Below are positions 20,518 through 29,128 of a stretch of 64,000 bases of DNA, piece after piece. A model generated the notes under the pieces. That model searched no databases. It saw only the letters and a program-made list of their open reading frames with translations, and had not been told where the DNA came from. How positions within the stretch are numbered: the stretch's first letter is position 1; each line of letters starts with the position of its first letter. The position numbers were made by a program, and so were the translations under genes. Source of the DNA: Variovorax sp. Root473 (lineage in GTDB: Bacteria; Pseudomonadota; Gammaproteobacteria; Burkholderiales; Burkholderiaceae_C); assembly GCF_001426505.1 (NCBI RefSeq), contig NZ_LMEV01000017.1:160400-224399 (forward strand), given 5' to 3'.

Positions 20518-21969
20518 ATGCGCTTGGCGTCATTCCAGATCACCAACTATCGCTCGATCCACGACAGCGGCTCCATCGATTCCTCTCAGATCACGGCGAT
20601 CCTCGGCCGAAATGACAGCGGCAAATCGAACCTGCTGCGCGCGTTGCACAGCCTGAACCCGACCGACGGGCTCACGGCACTCAGCCCCATCAAGGACTTC
20701 CCGCGGCACCGTCGCCTGGACGAATGCACCGACGACACTCCCGTCGTGCACACGCGCTGGGACCTGGACGCCTCTGAACAGCTGGCGCTCGCCGCCATCC
20801 TGCCGCGCGCGGCAGGCGTGCGCCAGGTCACGGCCAGCCGCGGCTACGGCGCCACGCGCACGACCGGTTTCGAAGGGCTGGGCCCACTGTCGATCGACGT
20901 GAGCGACATCAAGGCCAAGGTCCGCAAGATCGTGCCCGCCGTGAAGGCCGCGGCCGAGAAGGTCACCGACGAGCTGAAGGCCCCGCTTGAACAGGAGGCC
21001 GACGCCTTCGACGCGGCCATGATCCCCAGCCCCGACTTCGTCAGGTGGTCGGCCGGCGCGCTGCTCGCGCTGCAGGCGCTGCGCCAGGCACTGGCCACGG
21101 CCGGCGCGGAAATCGCCGACAAGCAGGCGCAGATGCTGACCGAGCTCGAGGAGCTGGCACGCACGATCGACAACGATCAGCCCGCGCTGGCCCGCGCCCA
21201 CGCCTGGGTGCTCGAGAAACTGCCGCGCTTCATCTACGTCGAGGACTACGCCTCGCTGCCCGGCCGCCAGAACATCACCGAGTACCTCACGCGCAAGGGC
21301 TGGGGCGAGCGCACGGCGGGCGAGCGCAATTTCGAGAAGCTGTGCCAGGTGGCGGGGCTCGACCCGCAGCAGCTGCAGAACCTGCTGGCGAAGAACGACC
21401 TGGCGACGCGCAACCAGCTGGTGAACCGGGCGGGTGCCGTCGTGACCGCCGAGATCCGCCGGCTGTGGAAGGACCGCCCGCTCAAGATCCGCTTCAACCT
21501 CGACGGGCAGCACCTGGAGACGCTGGTGTCGGACCCCAACGGTGCCTACGAAGTCGAAGTGAACCTGAACGAGCGCAGCCGCGGCTTCCAATGGTTCTTC
21601 TCGTTCTACATCGCGTTCTTCGCGGGCACCCGGGGCGTTGCATCCGGTGAGGTCGTGCTGCTGCTCGACGAGCCGGGGCTGCACCTGCATGCGCGTTCGC
21701 AGGCCGATCTGCTCGCGCACCTGGAGAACGACTTCGGTCACCAGATCCTCTACACGACGCATTCGCCGTTCATGGTGCCGGCGCACCGGCCCGACGCCGT
21801 GCGCGCGGCCCACATCGACGACGTGGCGGGCACCAAAGTGCGCGCCGCGACGCCGGAGGATGGGCGCACGCTGTTCCCGCTGGACGTGTTGGCGGCGCTC
21901 TGGGGCCGCACGGCCGTGCCCGCGCCACTGCAACCGGTCGAAGGCCCCGACCTCGCGCTCGCGGCCTGA
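20518..21969 (+). CDS. Orphan OLD-like / AAA ATP-binding protein
   Basis: A 483-residue SMC-like ATPase of the AAA_15/AAA_21 (OLD-type) class. Walker A is GRNDSGKSNLL (~residue 30). A long central region includes a coiled-coil-like stretch (~140-230). The signature-like NERSRGFQWFFSF, Walker B VVLLLDEPGLHLHAR and H-loop TTHSPFMVP follow. The C-terminus lacks a Toprim nuclease domain, unlike OLD and GajA proteins. An AGAAGAGA ribosome binding site precedes ATG 20518. No toxin, nuclease or helicase partner is adjacent. Function unknown; a DNA-repair or defence role would be speculation. Confidence 0.85.
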   Translation: MRLASFQITNYRSIHDSGSIDSSQITAILGRNDSGKSNLLRALHSLNPTDGLTALSPIKDFPRHRRLDECTDDTPVVHTRWDLDASEQLALAAILPRAAGVRQVTASRGYGATRTTGFEGLGPLSIDVSDIKAKVRKIVPAVKAAAEKVTDELKAPLEQEADAFDAAMIPSPDFVRWSAGALLALQALRQALATAGAEIADKQAQMLTELEELARTIDNDQPALARAHAWVLEKLPRFIYVEDYASLPGRQNITEYLTRKGWGERTAGERNFEKLCQVAGLDPQQLQNLLAKNDLATRNQLVNRAGAVVTAEIRRLWKDRPLKIRFNLDGQHLETLVSDPNGAYEVEVNLNERSRGFQWFFSFYIAFFAGTRGVASGEVVLLLDEPGLHLHARSQADLLAHLENDFGHQILYTTHSPFMVPAHRPDAVRAAHIDDVAGTKVRAATPEDGRTLFPLDVLAALWGRTAVPAPLQPVEGPDLALAA

Positions 21970-22084
21970 CGTACCGACTCCGCTTGCCGCTCAGCGGCGC
22001 GGCGAGCGATGGTCTTTCTTTTCTTCGTCGACGGTCGCGGTGAACATGTGCTCATCCGCAACGTCCACGAACGCCCACTGCAGG

Positions 22085-22110
22085 CGGTGTACGGTCCGGC
22101 CCGTACACCG
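22085..22110 (+). other. Perfect 10-bp hairpin in the gap upstream of slyX
   Basis: CGGTGTACGG (22085-22094) and CCGTACACCG (22101-22110) form a perfect stem with a 6-nt loop. It lies in the 196-nt gap between the ATPase and slyX, about 56 nt before the slyX start. No T-run follows. A leader structure or an imperfect terminator for the ATPase gene is possible. Confidence 0.55.
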
Positions 22111-22165
22111 GCGGCCTGAGGCCAAGCGCACGGAAAGCCGGTGGATCTTCCTGTCCAATAGCCCC

Positions 22166-22390
22166 ATGGAACATTCACTGAACGGCGTGACAGAGCGCCT
22201 GAACGACCTCGAGATCAAGTCGAGCTATGCCGAAGACCTGCTCGAGCAGCTGAACATGACGATCTACCGGCAACAGCAGCAGATCGACAGCCTGATCCTG
22301 CAGGTCGCGCAGCTGCGGCTGCAGAGCCAGAACGCAGGGCAGGACGGGGGCGCGCGCAACCTGCGCGACGAACTTCCCCCGCACTATTGA
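22166..22390 (+). CDS. slyX: SlyX family protein
   Basis: A 74-residue SlyX homologue. A leucine-zipper coiled coil spans most of the protein (VTERLNDLEIKSSYAEDLLE, then NMTIYRQQQQIDSL), and the C-terminus ends in the family signature DELPPHY. SlyX is a widespread small cytoplasmic protein of unknown function. It is convergent with the hemolysin III gene, with repeat copy A between them. Confidence 0.92.
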   Translation: MEHSLNGVTERLNDLEIKSSYAEDLLEQLNMTIYRQQQQIDSLILQVAQLRLQSQNAGQDGGARNLRDELPPHY

Positions 22391-22413
22391 AGGGGCGCGT
22401 TTCCCTTCGGGAA

Positions 22414-22500
22414 ATGCCGTGGAACCGGCTTTGCCGGGCCACAGGCGTTGCCCCCTGCAAGGGGGTGGGAGAAGCGACACGAAGTGCGCGCAGCCTGAGG
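22414..22500 (+). repeat. Dispersed double-hairpin repeat, copy A
   Basis: An 87-nt element with two small stem-loops (CCGGCTTTGCCGG and CCCCCTGCAAGGGGG) followed by the conserved tail AGCGACACGAAGTGCGCG. It is roughly 88 percent identical by eye to the reverse complement of 60320-60404, and its tail recurs at 35736-35776. It lies between the convergent genes slyX and hemolysin III, a typical REP-like location. Confidence 0.8.
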
Positions 22501-22503
22501 GTG

Positions 22504-23211
22504 TTACCCGTGTGAATGCCAGAGCACGGCGAAGAAGTGGCAGGTGCTGCCGGCGAGCACGAAGAGGTGCCACACCGAATGCGCGTAGCGCACCTTGTTG
22601 TCGAACAGGAACACCACGGCCCCGGCCGTGTAGAACAGCCCGCCGGCCACCAGCCAGGCCAGGCCGGCCGATGACATGCGCTCGTACAGCGGCACCGCCG
22701 CCATCAGCGCCATCCAGCCCATCGCCACGTACAGGCCGGTGGACCACAGCGGATGCTGCAGGCGGTTGAACAGCTTGGCGCCCACGCCCAGCACGGCGGC
22801 GGCGGTGATGGCGCCGAACAGCGTCCAGCCCCAGGGCCCGCGCAGCACGCCGAACAAAAAGGGCATGTAGCTGCCTGCAATGAACAGGTAGATGGCCGCG
22901 TGATCGAGCCGGTTGAACCAGGCCTTGGCACGGCCGCTCGGCAGCGCGTGGTACAGCGTGGAGATCAGGTACAGCGCGATGGCGGTGCCCGCGAAGAGCG
23001 ACGCGCCCACCACCGCCGCGGCCTGCCCCTTCTGGGCGGCGCTGTAGACCAGGATCGGCAGCGAGGCGATCGCCAGCAGCAGGCCCAGGCCGTGGCTCAG
23101 GGCGTTGAAGAGTTCTTCCATCGCGGTCTGGTCGCGCGCGGCGGAAGCGGGCTTTCTCTTCGGATCGGCGGAAAGGGCAGGCTGCAGCTGCAGCGGCGGG
23201 CGGGTCGGCAT
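22504..23211 (-). CDS. Hemolysin III family membrane protein (YqfA/TrhA-like)
   Basis: A predicted seven-span inner-membrane protein of the hemolysin III/PAQR superfamily. The first span follows EELFNALSHGLGLLLAI. It has STLYHALP with a conserved His, FNRLDHAAIYLFIAGSYMPF, and the C-terminal HSVWHLFVLAGSTCHFFAV, which carries the metal-site histidines of PAQR proteins. Three starts are possible: ATG 23271, ATG 23211 and ATG 23121. 23211 (235 residues) is a compromise, as the conserved region begins at MEELF. Cytolytic activity is not implied for most members. Confidence 0.85.
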   Translation of the reverse strand: MPTRPPLQLQPALSADPKRKPASAARDQTAMEELFNALSHGLGLLLAIASLPILVYSAAQKGQAAAVVGASLFAGTAIALYLISTLYHALPSGRAKAWFNRLDHAAIYLFIAGSYMPFLFGVLRGPWGWTLFGAITAAAVLGVGAKLFNRLQHPLWSTGLYVAMGWMALMAAVPLYERMSSAGLAWLVAGGLFYTAGAVVFLFDNKVRYAHSVWHLFVLAGSTCHFFAVLWHSHG

Positions 23212-23272
23212 CAGGAACAGAGCCTTCAGGGTCGGGTTTGGTTCCGCAAATACGCGAAACCGGCAGATCATG

Positions 23273-23836
23273 TTACTTGACCTGCTGTTTACCGAGCTTG
23301 CGTGCCAAAGTGCGCCGATGCATGCCGAGTCGACGCGCGGTTTCCGAGATGTTGAAGCCGGTCTCGGCCAACGTTTCGTGGATGCGCTCCCACTCCAGCG
23401 TCTTGATCGAGGTCGAGCGGTTGGTCAGTTCGACCTCGGTGGTACCGGCAGCGCGGCCGAAGGCGGCCTCGATGTCGTCAGTGTTCGAGGGCTTGGCCAG
23501 GTAGTGGCAGGCGCCGAGCTTGATGGCCTCGACGGCGGTGGCAATGCTTGCGAAGCCGGTGAGCACCACGATCAGCATCTCGGCGTCGTGCCGGTGCAGG
23601 ATCTGCACGCAGGCCAGGCCCGAGGCTTCGCCGTTGAGCTTCAGGTCGACCACCGCGTAGCCGGGCGACGGGCCGTCGCCTTCCTCGAGCAGCGCTTCCA
23701 CTTCCTCGAGGTTGCGCGCATGCACCGCCACGTAGCCGCGCCGCTCGAAGGAGCGGGCGAGCGTGCGCGCGAAGGCCTCGTCGTCCTCGACGATCAGCAG
23801 CTGGCGGACCTCGGCGGTGTCGGGTGTGGGCGTCAT
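23273..23836 (-). CDS. regA: RegA/PrrA-type redox response regulator
   Basis: A 187-residue response regulator. The receiver has LIVEDDE, phospho-acceptor Asp ~64 in AVVDLKLNGE, and LTGFAS and AKPSN positions. The C-terminal Fis-type helix-turn-helix ISETARRLGMHRRTLARKL is nearly invariant in RegA/PrrA/ActR. These regulators activate respiration, carbon- and nitrogen-fixation genes on shifts in redox state. The ATG overlaps the regB stop by 4 nt. Confidence 0.93.
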   Translation of the reverse strand: MTPTPDTAEVRQLLIVEDDEAFARTLARSFERRGYVAVHARNLEEVEALLEEGDGPSPGYAVVDLKLNGEASGLACVQILHRHDAEMLIVVLTGFASIATAVEAIKLGACHYLAKPSNTDDIEAAFGRAAGTTEVELTNRSTSIKTLEWERIHETLAETGFNISETARRLGMHRRTLARKLGKQQVK

Positions 23837-25269
23837 GGGCTGGTGGCCTTGGGGGTGGCGTGGTCGGCGAGGGCGGTTTCTTCCTCGTCCTCTTCGAGCA
23901 CGATGGCCGCCAGCGGCAGCGTGATGGTCACGATGGCGCCGCCCTCGGGGCGGTTGCGCACGGACACGCGTCCGCCGAGCGTGCGCGCCACGTTCACGAC
24001 CAGGAACAGGCCCAGTCCGCCGCCGGGCCGGCCCTTGCTCGATTGGTAGGGCTTGCCGAATTCCGCGAGGATGGCCGGCATGAAGCCGGGGCCCGCGTCG
24101 GTGACGGTGATGGTGAGCGCGTCGGCGTCGTGCGTGGCTTCCAGGCGCAGCCAGTGCGGCGAGGCCTCGAGCGCGTTGTCGAGCACGTTGCACACCATCT
24201 GCTTGATCGCCGAGTCGGAAACCATGGGCAGGTCTTGCCCGAACAGGTTCTCGTAGTCGAACTCCTCGACCGGGCGCGTGGTGCGCCACTCTTCGACGAG
24301 GTCGTCCAGGAAGGTGCGCACGGTGGTCTCTTCGGACGACTCGCCACGCGTCTCGCCGGCCGACAGCAGGATGCCGCTCACGATGCTCTTGCAGCGCTGG
24401 ATCTGCACTTCCATCTCGGACACTTCCTGCAGCAGTTCGGGGTCGGAGCTGAAGTGCGGCAGCCGGCGCCAGTCGCCCAGGATCACGGCCAGCGTGGCCA
24501 GCGGCGTGCCCAGTTCGTGCGCCGCGCCCGAGGCCAGCAGGCCCATGCGCACGATGTGTTCTTCTTCGGAGGCGCGCTGGCGCAGGTCGGCCAGCCGCGC
24601 GTCGCGCACGCGCAGGTTGCGGCTGATGCGCGTGATGAAGACCACCAGCAGCGCCGCGTTGAGCGCGAAGCACACCAGCATGCCCTGCACGTAGGGGCTC
24701 CACAGGCCGCGGTCGTGGTCCAGCGGCAGCGGCAGCGGGCGCGAGAACAGCGCCAGGCCCGCGAAGCACAGGCCGGTGATGACCACGATGGTCCAGGTCG
24801 ACCAGGCCTTGAGCAGCACCGCGCCCAGGATCACCTGCAGCAGGTACAGGAAGACGAAGGGGTTGGTGGCGCCGCCGCTGAGGTACAGCTGGGCCGTGAG
24901 CGTGGCCACGTCGACCAGCAGCGCCACGAACAGCTCTTCGTTGGTCACGCGGCCATGGATGCGCAGGCGCAGCAGGCTCACCATGTTGAGCAGCGCCAGG
25001 CAGGTGAGCACCTGCAGCATGTGGTTCAGCGGCAGGCGGATGCCGAAGCCGTAGTGCACCACGAGGATGGTGGCCACCTGTCCGACCACGGCGAACCAGC
25101 GCAGCTGGATTAGCTGCTGCATGTTCTGGTGGCCGATGACGTTGTCCAGGCTCGCGACGCCCGCGCGCGGGGCGTGCAGCTCGCCGGCGACCGCGACGAG
25201 CTTGTCAGTCGCGGCGGACATCGGCGGGACCGGCGTGATCGGGGCGTGCGGCGTCGGCATGCAGTGCAT
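23833..25269 (-). CDS. regB: RegB/PrrB-type redox-sensing histidine kinase
   Basis: A sensor kinase with about six N-terminal membrane spans. The ubiquinone-sensing heptapeptide GGATNPF (residues 132-138 in the longest frame) matches the RegB consensus GGxxNPF. The phospho-accepting His251 lies in GAAHELGTPLAT, and a conserved cysteine in QRCKSIV (~293) matches the redox-switch cysteine known from RegB. The ATP-binding domain has NVLDNALEAS and GGGLGLFL. Starts at 25269, 25260 or 25221 are all possible, and the first two overlap the SURF1 gene. It is last-but-one in the cyo operon. Confidence 0.92.
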   Translation of the reverse strand: MHCMPTPHAPITPVPPMSAATDKLVAVAGELHAPRAGVASLDNVIGHQNMQQLIQLRWFAVVGQVATILVVHYGFGIRLPLNHMLQVLTCLALLNMVSLLRLRIHGRVTNEELFVALLVDVATLTAQLYLSGGATNPFVFLYLLQVILGAVLLKAWSTWTIVVITGLCFAGLALFSRPLPLPLDHDRGLWSPYVQGMLVCFALNAALLVVFITRISRNLRVRDARLADLRQRASEEEHIVRMGLLASGAAHELGTPLATLAVILGDWRRLPHFSSDPELLQEVSEMEVQIQRCKSIVSGILLSAGETRGESSEETTVRTFLDDLVEEWRTTRPVEEFDYENLFGQDLPMVSDSAIKQMVCNVLDNALEASPHWLRLEATHDADALTITVTDAGPGFMPAILAEFGKPYQSSKGRPGGGLGLFLVVNVARTLGGRVSVRNRPEGGAIVTITLPLAAIVLEEDEEETALADHATPKATSP

Positions 25270-26038
25270 TTTCGCCGCTGTCGCCGGATGCTGCCCGCCG
25301 GCGCCGGTCGTCGCGCCACACGAACCACGCGGCGCCGAGCACCATCAGCGCCAGCCCGTACCAGGTGAGGGCGTAGACGAGGTGGCTGTTGGGAAAGGCA
25401 ATGACGGTCAGGCCGCCTGCCGGCCACGTGGGCGCGGCCTGCGCCGGCGCGGGCCCGGCCTCGGCATCGACAAAGTAGGGCGCCACGTCGGCCAGGCCGC
25501 GCGCGGCGGCAATGGCCTGCACGTCGCGGGAGAACCAGCGGTCGGCCGTGGGGTCGTTCGTGCGCAGGAAGCCGCCCTTGGGCTCGGTGAGACGCAGCAG
25601 GCCGGCCACGGTGGTGTCGCCCTGGGGCTCGGGGGCGGTGCGGGTCGTGCGCTGGCGCGCCTCGGGCGGCACGAAGCCGCGGTTGACGAGCACGACGCTG
25701 CCGTCGGCGGTGCGCAGCGGCGTCAGCACCCAGAAGCCGGCGCCGAGCCGGGTACTGGCCTGCACCAGCGCTTCCTTGTCATGGAGGAACGTGCCGCGAA
25801 GGCGCACGTGCCTGTATTCGTCGTTGGCCGCGTTGACCGTGGGCCATTCGGATCGCACCGGCGCGTCGGTGGCCGGGGCGTGCACGCGCTGGTCGACGCG
25901 GGCGATGAGATCGAGCTTCCAGGCCCTGCGCTCGACCTGCCAGGTGCCGAGCGCAAGAAAGCCGGCAAAGGCCAGGAGGGCGCAGACCGCCAGCGCCGCA
26001 CGCGTGACAACGGAGCGCGGGCGGGCGGCCGGGGCCAT
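25205..26038 (-). CDS. SURF1 family cytochrome oxidase biogenesis protein
   Basis: A 277-residue SURF1/SHY1 protein with the typical two-span topology: an N-terminal span ending FLALGTWQVERRAWK and a C-terminal span LALMVLGAAWFVWRDDRR. The intervening periplasmic domain carries the conserved LRGTF and VLVNRGFVP. SURF1 helps haem insertion into haem-copper oxidases. The start overlaps the cyoD stop by 1 nt (TGATG). The gene is co-transcribed with a quinol oxidase rather than an aa3 oxidase. Confidence 0.9.
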   Translation of the reverse strand: MAPAARPRSVVTRAALAVCALLAFAGFLALGTWQVERRAWKLDLIARVDQRVHAPATDAPVRSEWPTVNAANDEYRHVRLRGTFLHDKEALVQASTRLGAGFWVLTPLRTADGSVVLVNRGFVPPEARQRTTRTAPEPQGDTTVAGLLRLTEPKGGFLRTNDPTADRWFSRDVQAIAAARGLADVAPYFVDAEAGPAPAQAAPTWPAGGLTVIAFPNSHLVYALTWYGLALMVLGAAWFVWRDDRRRRAASGDSGENALHADAARPDHAGPADVRRD

Positions 26039-26454
26039 CAGGGCATGTTCTTCATGTCGTGGACCATGGCCGGCATCATGTTGGTGTTCATGTGATACAT
26101 GACCCACAGCGACCCGGCCAGCGTGATGACCACGAGCACCAGCGTGAAGATCAGCGCCAGCATGTTCCAGCCGCCTTCGGACTTGGCGTCCATGTGCAGG
26201 AAGTACACCATGTGGACCACGATCTGCACCACGGCAAAGCCGAGGATGACGAGGGCGGTGGTGCTCGGGTTGGGGATCACCTTGCCCATCACGAGCCAGA
26301 ACGGGATCGCGGTCAGGACCACCGCCAGCACGAAGCCGGTCATGTAGCCCTTGAAGGTGCTGTGGCTCACGGGGCCGTCGTCGTGGTGGTCGCCGTGGCC
26401 GTGACTGTCGTGTGCGCCGTGGTCGTGCGCGGCGGTGTGTGCGGGGGCGCTCAT
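26038..26454 (-). CDS. cyoD: Cytochrome o ubiquinol oxidase subunit IV CyoD
   Basis: A 138-residue subunit with a histidine/aspartate-rich N-terminus (HDHGAHDSHGHGDHHDDG) followed by three membrane spans, including VVQIVVHMVYFLHMD, the family signature. Start ATG 26454 overlaps the cyoC stop by ATGA. The His-rich tail is longer than in E. coli CyoD and could bind metal. This is inference. Confidence 0.93.
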   Translation of the reverse strand: MSAPAHTAAHDHGAHDSHGHGDHHDDGPVSHSTFKGYMTGFVLAVVLTAIPFWLVMGKVIPNPSTTALVILGFAVVQIVVHMVYFLHMDAKSEGGWNMLALIFTLVLVVITLAGSLWVMYHMNTNMMPAMVHDMKNMP

Positions 26455-27125
26455 GCCATCGATCCCATGAGGTAGACGAAAGTGAAGACGCCGATCCACA
26501 CGACGTCCAGGAAGTGCCAGAACATCGACAGGCACATCAGGCGGCGGCGGTTGGCGGCGGTGAAGCCATGCTTGGGCAGCTGGAACATCAGCACGACGAG
26601 CCAGATGATGCCGAAGCTCACGTGCAGGCCGTGCGTGCCCACCAGCGCGAAGAACGACGACAGGAACGCGCTGCGCTGCGGGCCGGCGCCTTCATGCAGC
26701 AGATGCGCGAATTCGTACAGCTCCAGGCCGATGAAGCCCAGGCCCAGCAGGCCGGTGATGCCCAGCCACAGCAGCACGCCGCCCATGCGCTTGCGCTGCA
26801 TCTCGAGCATCGCGAAGCCGTAGGTGATCGACGACAGCAGCAGCAGCGACGTGTTCATCGCCACCAGCGGCAGGTCGAACAGGTCGGCGCCCGAGGGGCC
26901 GGCCGCGTAGCTGCGGCCCAGCACGCCGTACACCGCGAACAGGCAGGCAAAGATGAGGCAGTCGCTCATCAGGTAGAGCCAGAAGCCCAGCAGCGTGCCG
27001 TTCTCGGGGTGGTGGTCCTCGTTGCGAACGTGGAACAGCTCGAACACCGGCGGCTTGCCCGTCAGGTCGCTGTAGGCGTGCACGTGCACGCCCGGGGGGG
27101 GGGAGAGAGCGGTGGTATCAGACAT
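26451..27125 (-). CDS. cyoC: Cytochrome o ubiquinol oxidase subunit III CyoC
   Basis: A 224-residue five-span subunit III. Conserved segments include [37 protein letters not shown] and [20 protein letters not shown]. The start overlaps the cyoB stop by 8 nt. A run of ten C residues on the coding strand lies at codons ~8-11, encoding prolines (SPPPGV). Confidence 0.95.
   Translation of the reverse strand: MSDTTALSPPPGVHVHAYSDLTGKPPVFELFHVRNEDHHPENGTLLGFWLYLMSDCLIFACLFAVYGVLGRSYAAGPSGADLFDLPLVAMNTSLLLLSSITYGFAMLEMQRKRMGGVLLWLGITGLLGLGFIGLELYEFAHLLHEGAGPQRSAFLSSFFALVGTHGLHVSFGIIWLVVLMFQLPKHGFTAANRRRLMCLSMFWHFLDVVWIGVFTFVYLMGSMA
27094..27103 (-). repeat. Ten-base homopolymer (C10 on coding strand) near the start of cyoC
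   Basis: Ten consecutive G on the plus strand, read as C10 in the cyoC message, within the first dozen codons. It is the longest homopolymer I noticed in the window. Gain or loss of one base would frameshift CyoC. Confidence 0.9.
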
Positions 27126-29124
27126 GGGCGGCAGCCAGCAGGCGGGTGCGTTCGGCTTCGGTGCGCACGACTTCTTCTGCGGGGATGTAGTAGTCGCGCT
27201 TGTAGTTGAAGGTGTGGACGATGATCGCGACCAGCATGGCCACGAAGCCGATGCCGGCCACGAGCCACATCTGCCAGATCAGCGCAAAGCCGCACACCGC
27301 GCTCAGTGCCGCGATGATGAAGCCGGCGGCCGTGTTCTTGGGCATGTGCACGGGGCTGAAGCCGTCCAGCGGACGCTGGTAGCCGCGGGCCTTCATGTCG
27401 GTCCAGGCGTCGTTGTCATGCACGCGCGGCGTGAACGCGAAGTTGTAGGCCGGCGGCGGCGACGAGGTCGACCACTCCAGCGTGCGGCCGTTCCACGGGT
27501 CGCCCGTGGTGTCACGCAGCGACTCGCGGCGAATGAAGCTCACCACCAGCTGGATCAGGAACGAAGCGATGCCCAGCGCGATCAGCACGGCACCAAAGGC
27601 GGCGACCTGGAACCAGATCTGCAGCGACATGTCCTGGAAGTGGCTCATGCGGCGCGTGACGCCCATAAGGCCCAGGATGTACAGCGGCATGAAGGCCATC
27701 CAGAAGCCGACGATCCAGAACCAGAACGAGCACTTGCCCCAGAACGGGTCGAGCTTGTAGCCGAAGGCCTTCGGGAACCAGTAGGTGATGCCCGCCAGCA
27801 TGCCGAACAGCACGCCGCCGATGATCACGTTGTGGAAGTGGGCGATCAGGAACAGGCTGTTGTGCAGCACGAAGTCGGCCGGGGGAACGGCCAGCAGCAC
27901 GCCGGTCATGCCGCCGATCACGAAGGTGATCATGAAGCCGATGGTCCACATCATGGGCAGCTCGAAACGGATGCGGCCGCGGTACATGGTGAAGAGCCAG
28001 TTGAAGATCTTCGCCCCGGTCGGGATCGAGATGATCATCGTCGTGATCCCGAAGAACGAGTTCACGCTGGCGCCGGAGCCCATGGTGAAGAAGTGGTGCA
28101 GCCACACGAGGTACGACAGGATCGTGATCACGACCGTGGCGTACACCATCGAGGCGTAGCCGAACAGGCGCTTGCCCGAGAAGGTGGAGACCACTTCCGA
28201 GAAGATGCCGAAGGCCGGCAGGATCAGGATGTACACCTCGGGGTGGCCCCAGATCCAGATCAGGTTCACGTACATCATGGCGTTGCCGCCCATGTCGTTC
28301 GTGAAGAAGTTGGTGCCGACATAACGGTCCAGCGACAGCAGGGCCAGCACGGCCGTGAGCACCGGGAAGGCAGCGACGATCAGCACGTTGGTGCAGAGAG
28401 CCGTCCACGTGAAGACGGGCATCTTCATCATGGTCATGCCGGGCGCGCGCATCTTCACGATGGTGGCCAGCAGGTTCACGCCCGAGAGCAATGTGCCCAC
28501 CCCCGCGATCTGCAAGGACCAGATGTAGTAGTCGACCCCCACGTCAGGGCTGAACAGGATGCCCGACAGCGGCGGGTACGCCAGCCAGCCGGTCTTGGCG
28601 AATTCGCCCACGAACAGCGAGGCCATCACGAGGCCGGCGCCGAAGGAGGTCATCCAGAAGCTGAAGTTGTTCAGGAACGGGAAGGCCACGTCGCGCGCGC
28701 CGATCTGCAGCGGCACCACGAAGTTCATGAGGCCCGTGACCAGCGGCATCGCCACGAAGAAGATCATGATCACGCCGTGGGCGGTGAAGATCTGGTCGTA
28801 GTGGTGCGGCGGCAAGAAGCCCGCGTTGTCGCCGAAGGCGACGGCTTGCTGGGCCCGCATCATCAGTGCGTCGGCGAAGCCGCGCAGCAGCATCACCAGG
28901 CCCAGGATGATGTACATGATGCCGATCTTCTTGTGGTCGATGCTGGTGATCCAGTCGCGCCACAAGGTGCCCCACAGCTTGAAGTAGGTCACCGCGCCCA
29001 GCAGCGCCAGGCCGCCCAGGATCACGGCCGCGAAGGTCACGAGCAGGATCGGCTCGTGAAGGGGAATCGCCTCCCAGGAGAGGCGGCCGAAGACGAGCTT
29101 CGTCAGGTCTAGGTTCTGCAGCAT
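27118..29124 (-). CDS. cyoB: Cytochrome o ubiquinol oxidase subunit I CyoB
   Basis: A 668-residue haem-copper oxidase catalytic subunit that reduces oxygen to water while pumping protons in the inner membrane. Haem and copper ligand regions are visible: [12 protein letters not shown] (low-spin haem His), [15 protein letters not shown] (Cu-B His with the cross-linked Tyr), LHHFF and [17 protein letters not shown]. The N-terminal [15 protein letters not shown] is typical of CyoB rather than CtaD. Length matches E. coli CyoB (663). It sits 4 nt after cyoA. Confidence 0.97.
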   Translation of the reverse strand: MLQNLDLTKLVFGRLSWEAIPLHEPILLVTFAAVILGGLALLGAVTYFKLWGTLWRDWITSIDHKKIGIMYIILGLVMLLRGFADALMMRAQQAVAFGDNAGFLPPHHYDQIFTAHGVIMIFFVAMPLVTGLMNFVVPLQIGARDVAFPFLNNFSFWMTSFGAGLVMASLFVGEFAKTGWLAYPPLSGILFSPDVGVDYYIWSLQIAGVGTLLSGVNLLATIVKMRAPGMTMMKMPVFTWTALCTNVLIVAAFPVLTAVLALLSLDRYVGTNFFTNDMGGNAMMYVNLIWIWGHPEVYILILPAFGIFSEVVSTFSGKRLFGYASMVYATVVITILSYLVWLHHFFTMGSGASVNSFFGITTMIISIPTGAKIFNWLFTMYRGRIRFELPMMWTIGFMITFVIGGMTGVLLAVPPADFVLHNSLFLIAHFHNVIIGGVLFGMLAGITYWFPKAFGYKLDPFWGKCSFWFWIVGFWMAFMPLYILGLMGVTRRMSHFQDMSLQIWFQVAAFGAVLIALGIASFLIQLVVSFIRRESLRDTTGDPWNGRTLEWSTSSPPPAYNFAFTPRVHDNDAWTDMKARGYQRPLDGFSPVHMPKNTAAGFIIAALSAVCGFALIWQMWLVAGIGFVAMLVAIIVHTFNYKRDYYIPAEEVVRTEAERTRLLAAAHV

Positions 29125-29128
29125 CTTC

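Noticed and set aside
20518..21969. Gabija/OLD phage defence system
   Set aside because: No Toprim nuclease domain and no UvrD-like helicase or other partner gene next to the ATPase.
22009..22119. A 36-codon frame (MVFLFFVDGRGEHVL...) upstream of slyX
   Set aside because: Too short, no ribosome binding site, and part of it is the 22085-22110 palindrome. Coding cannot be supported.
27112..29112. A 666-codon plus-strand frame opposite cyoB
   Set aside because: His/Arg/Gln-rich nonsense composition; cyoB on the other strand is certain.
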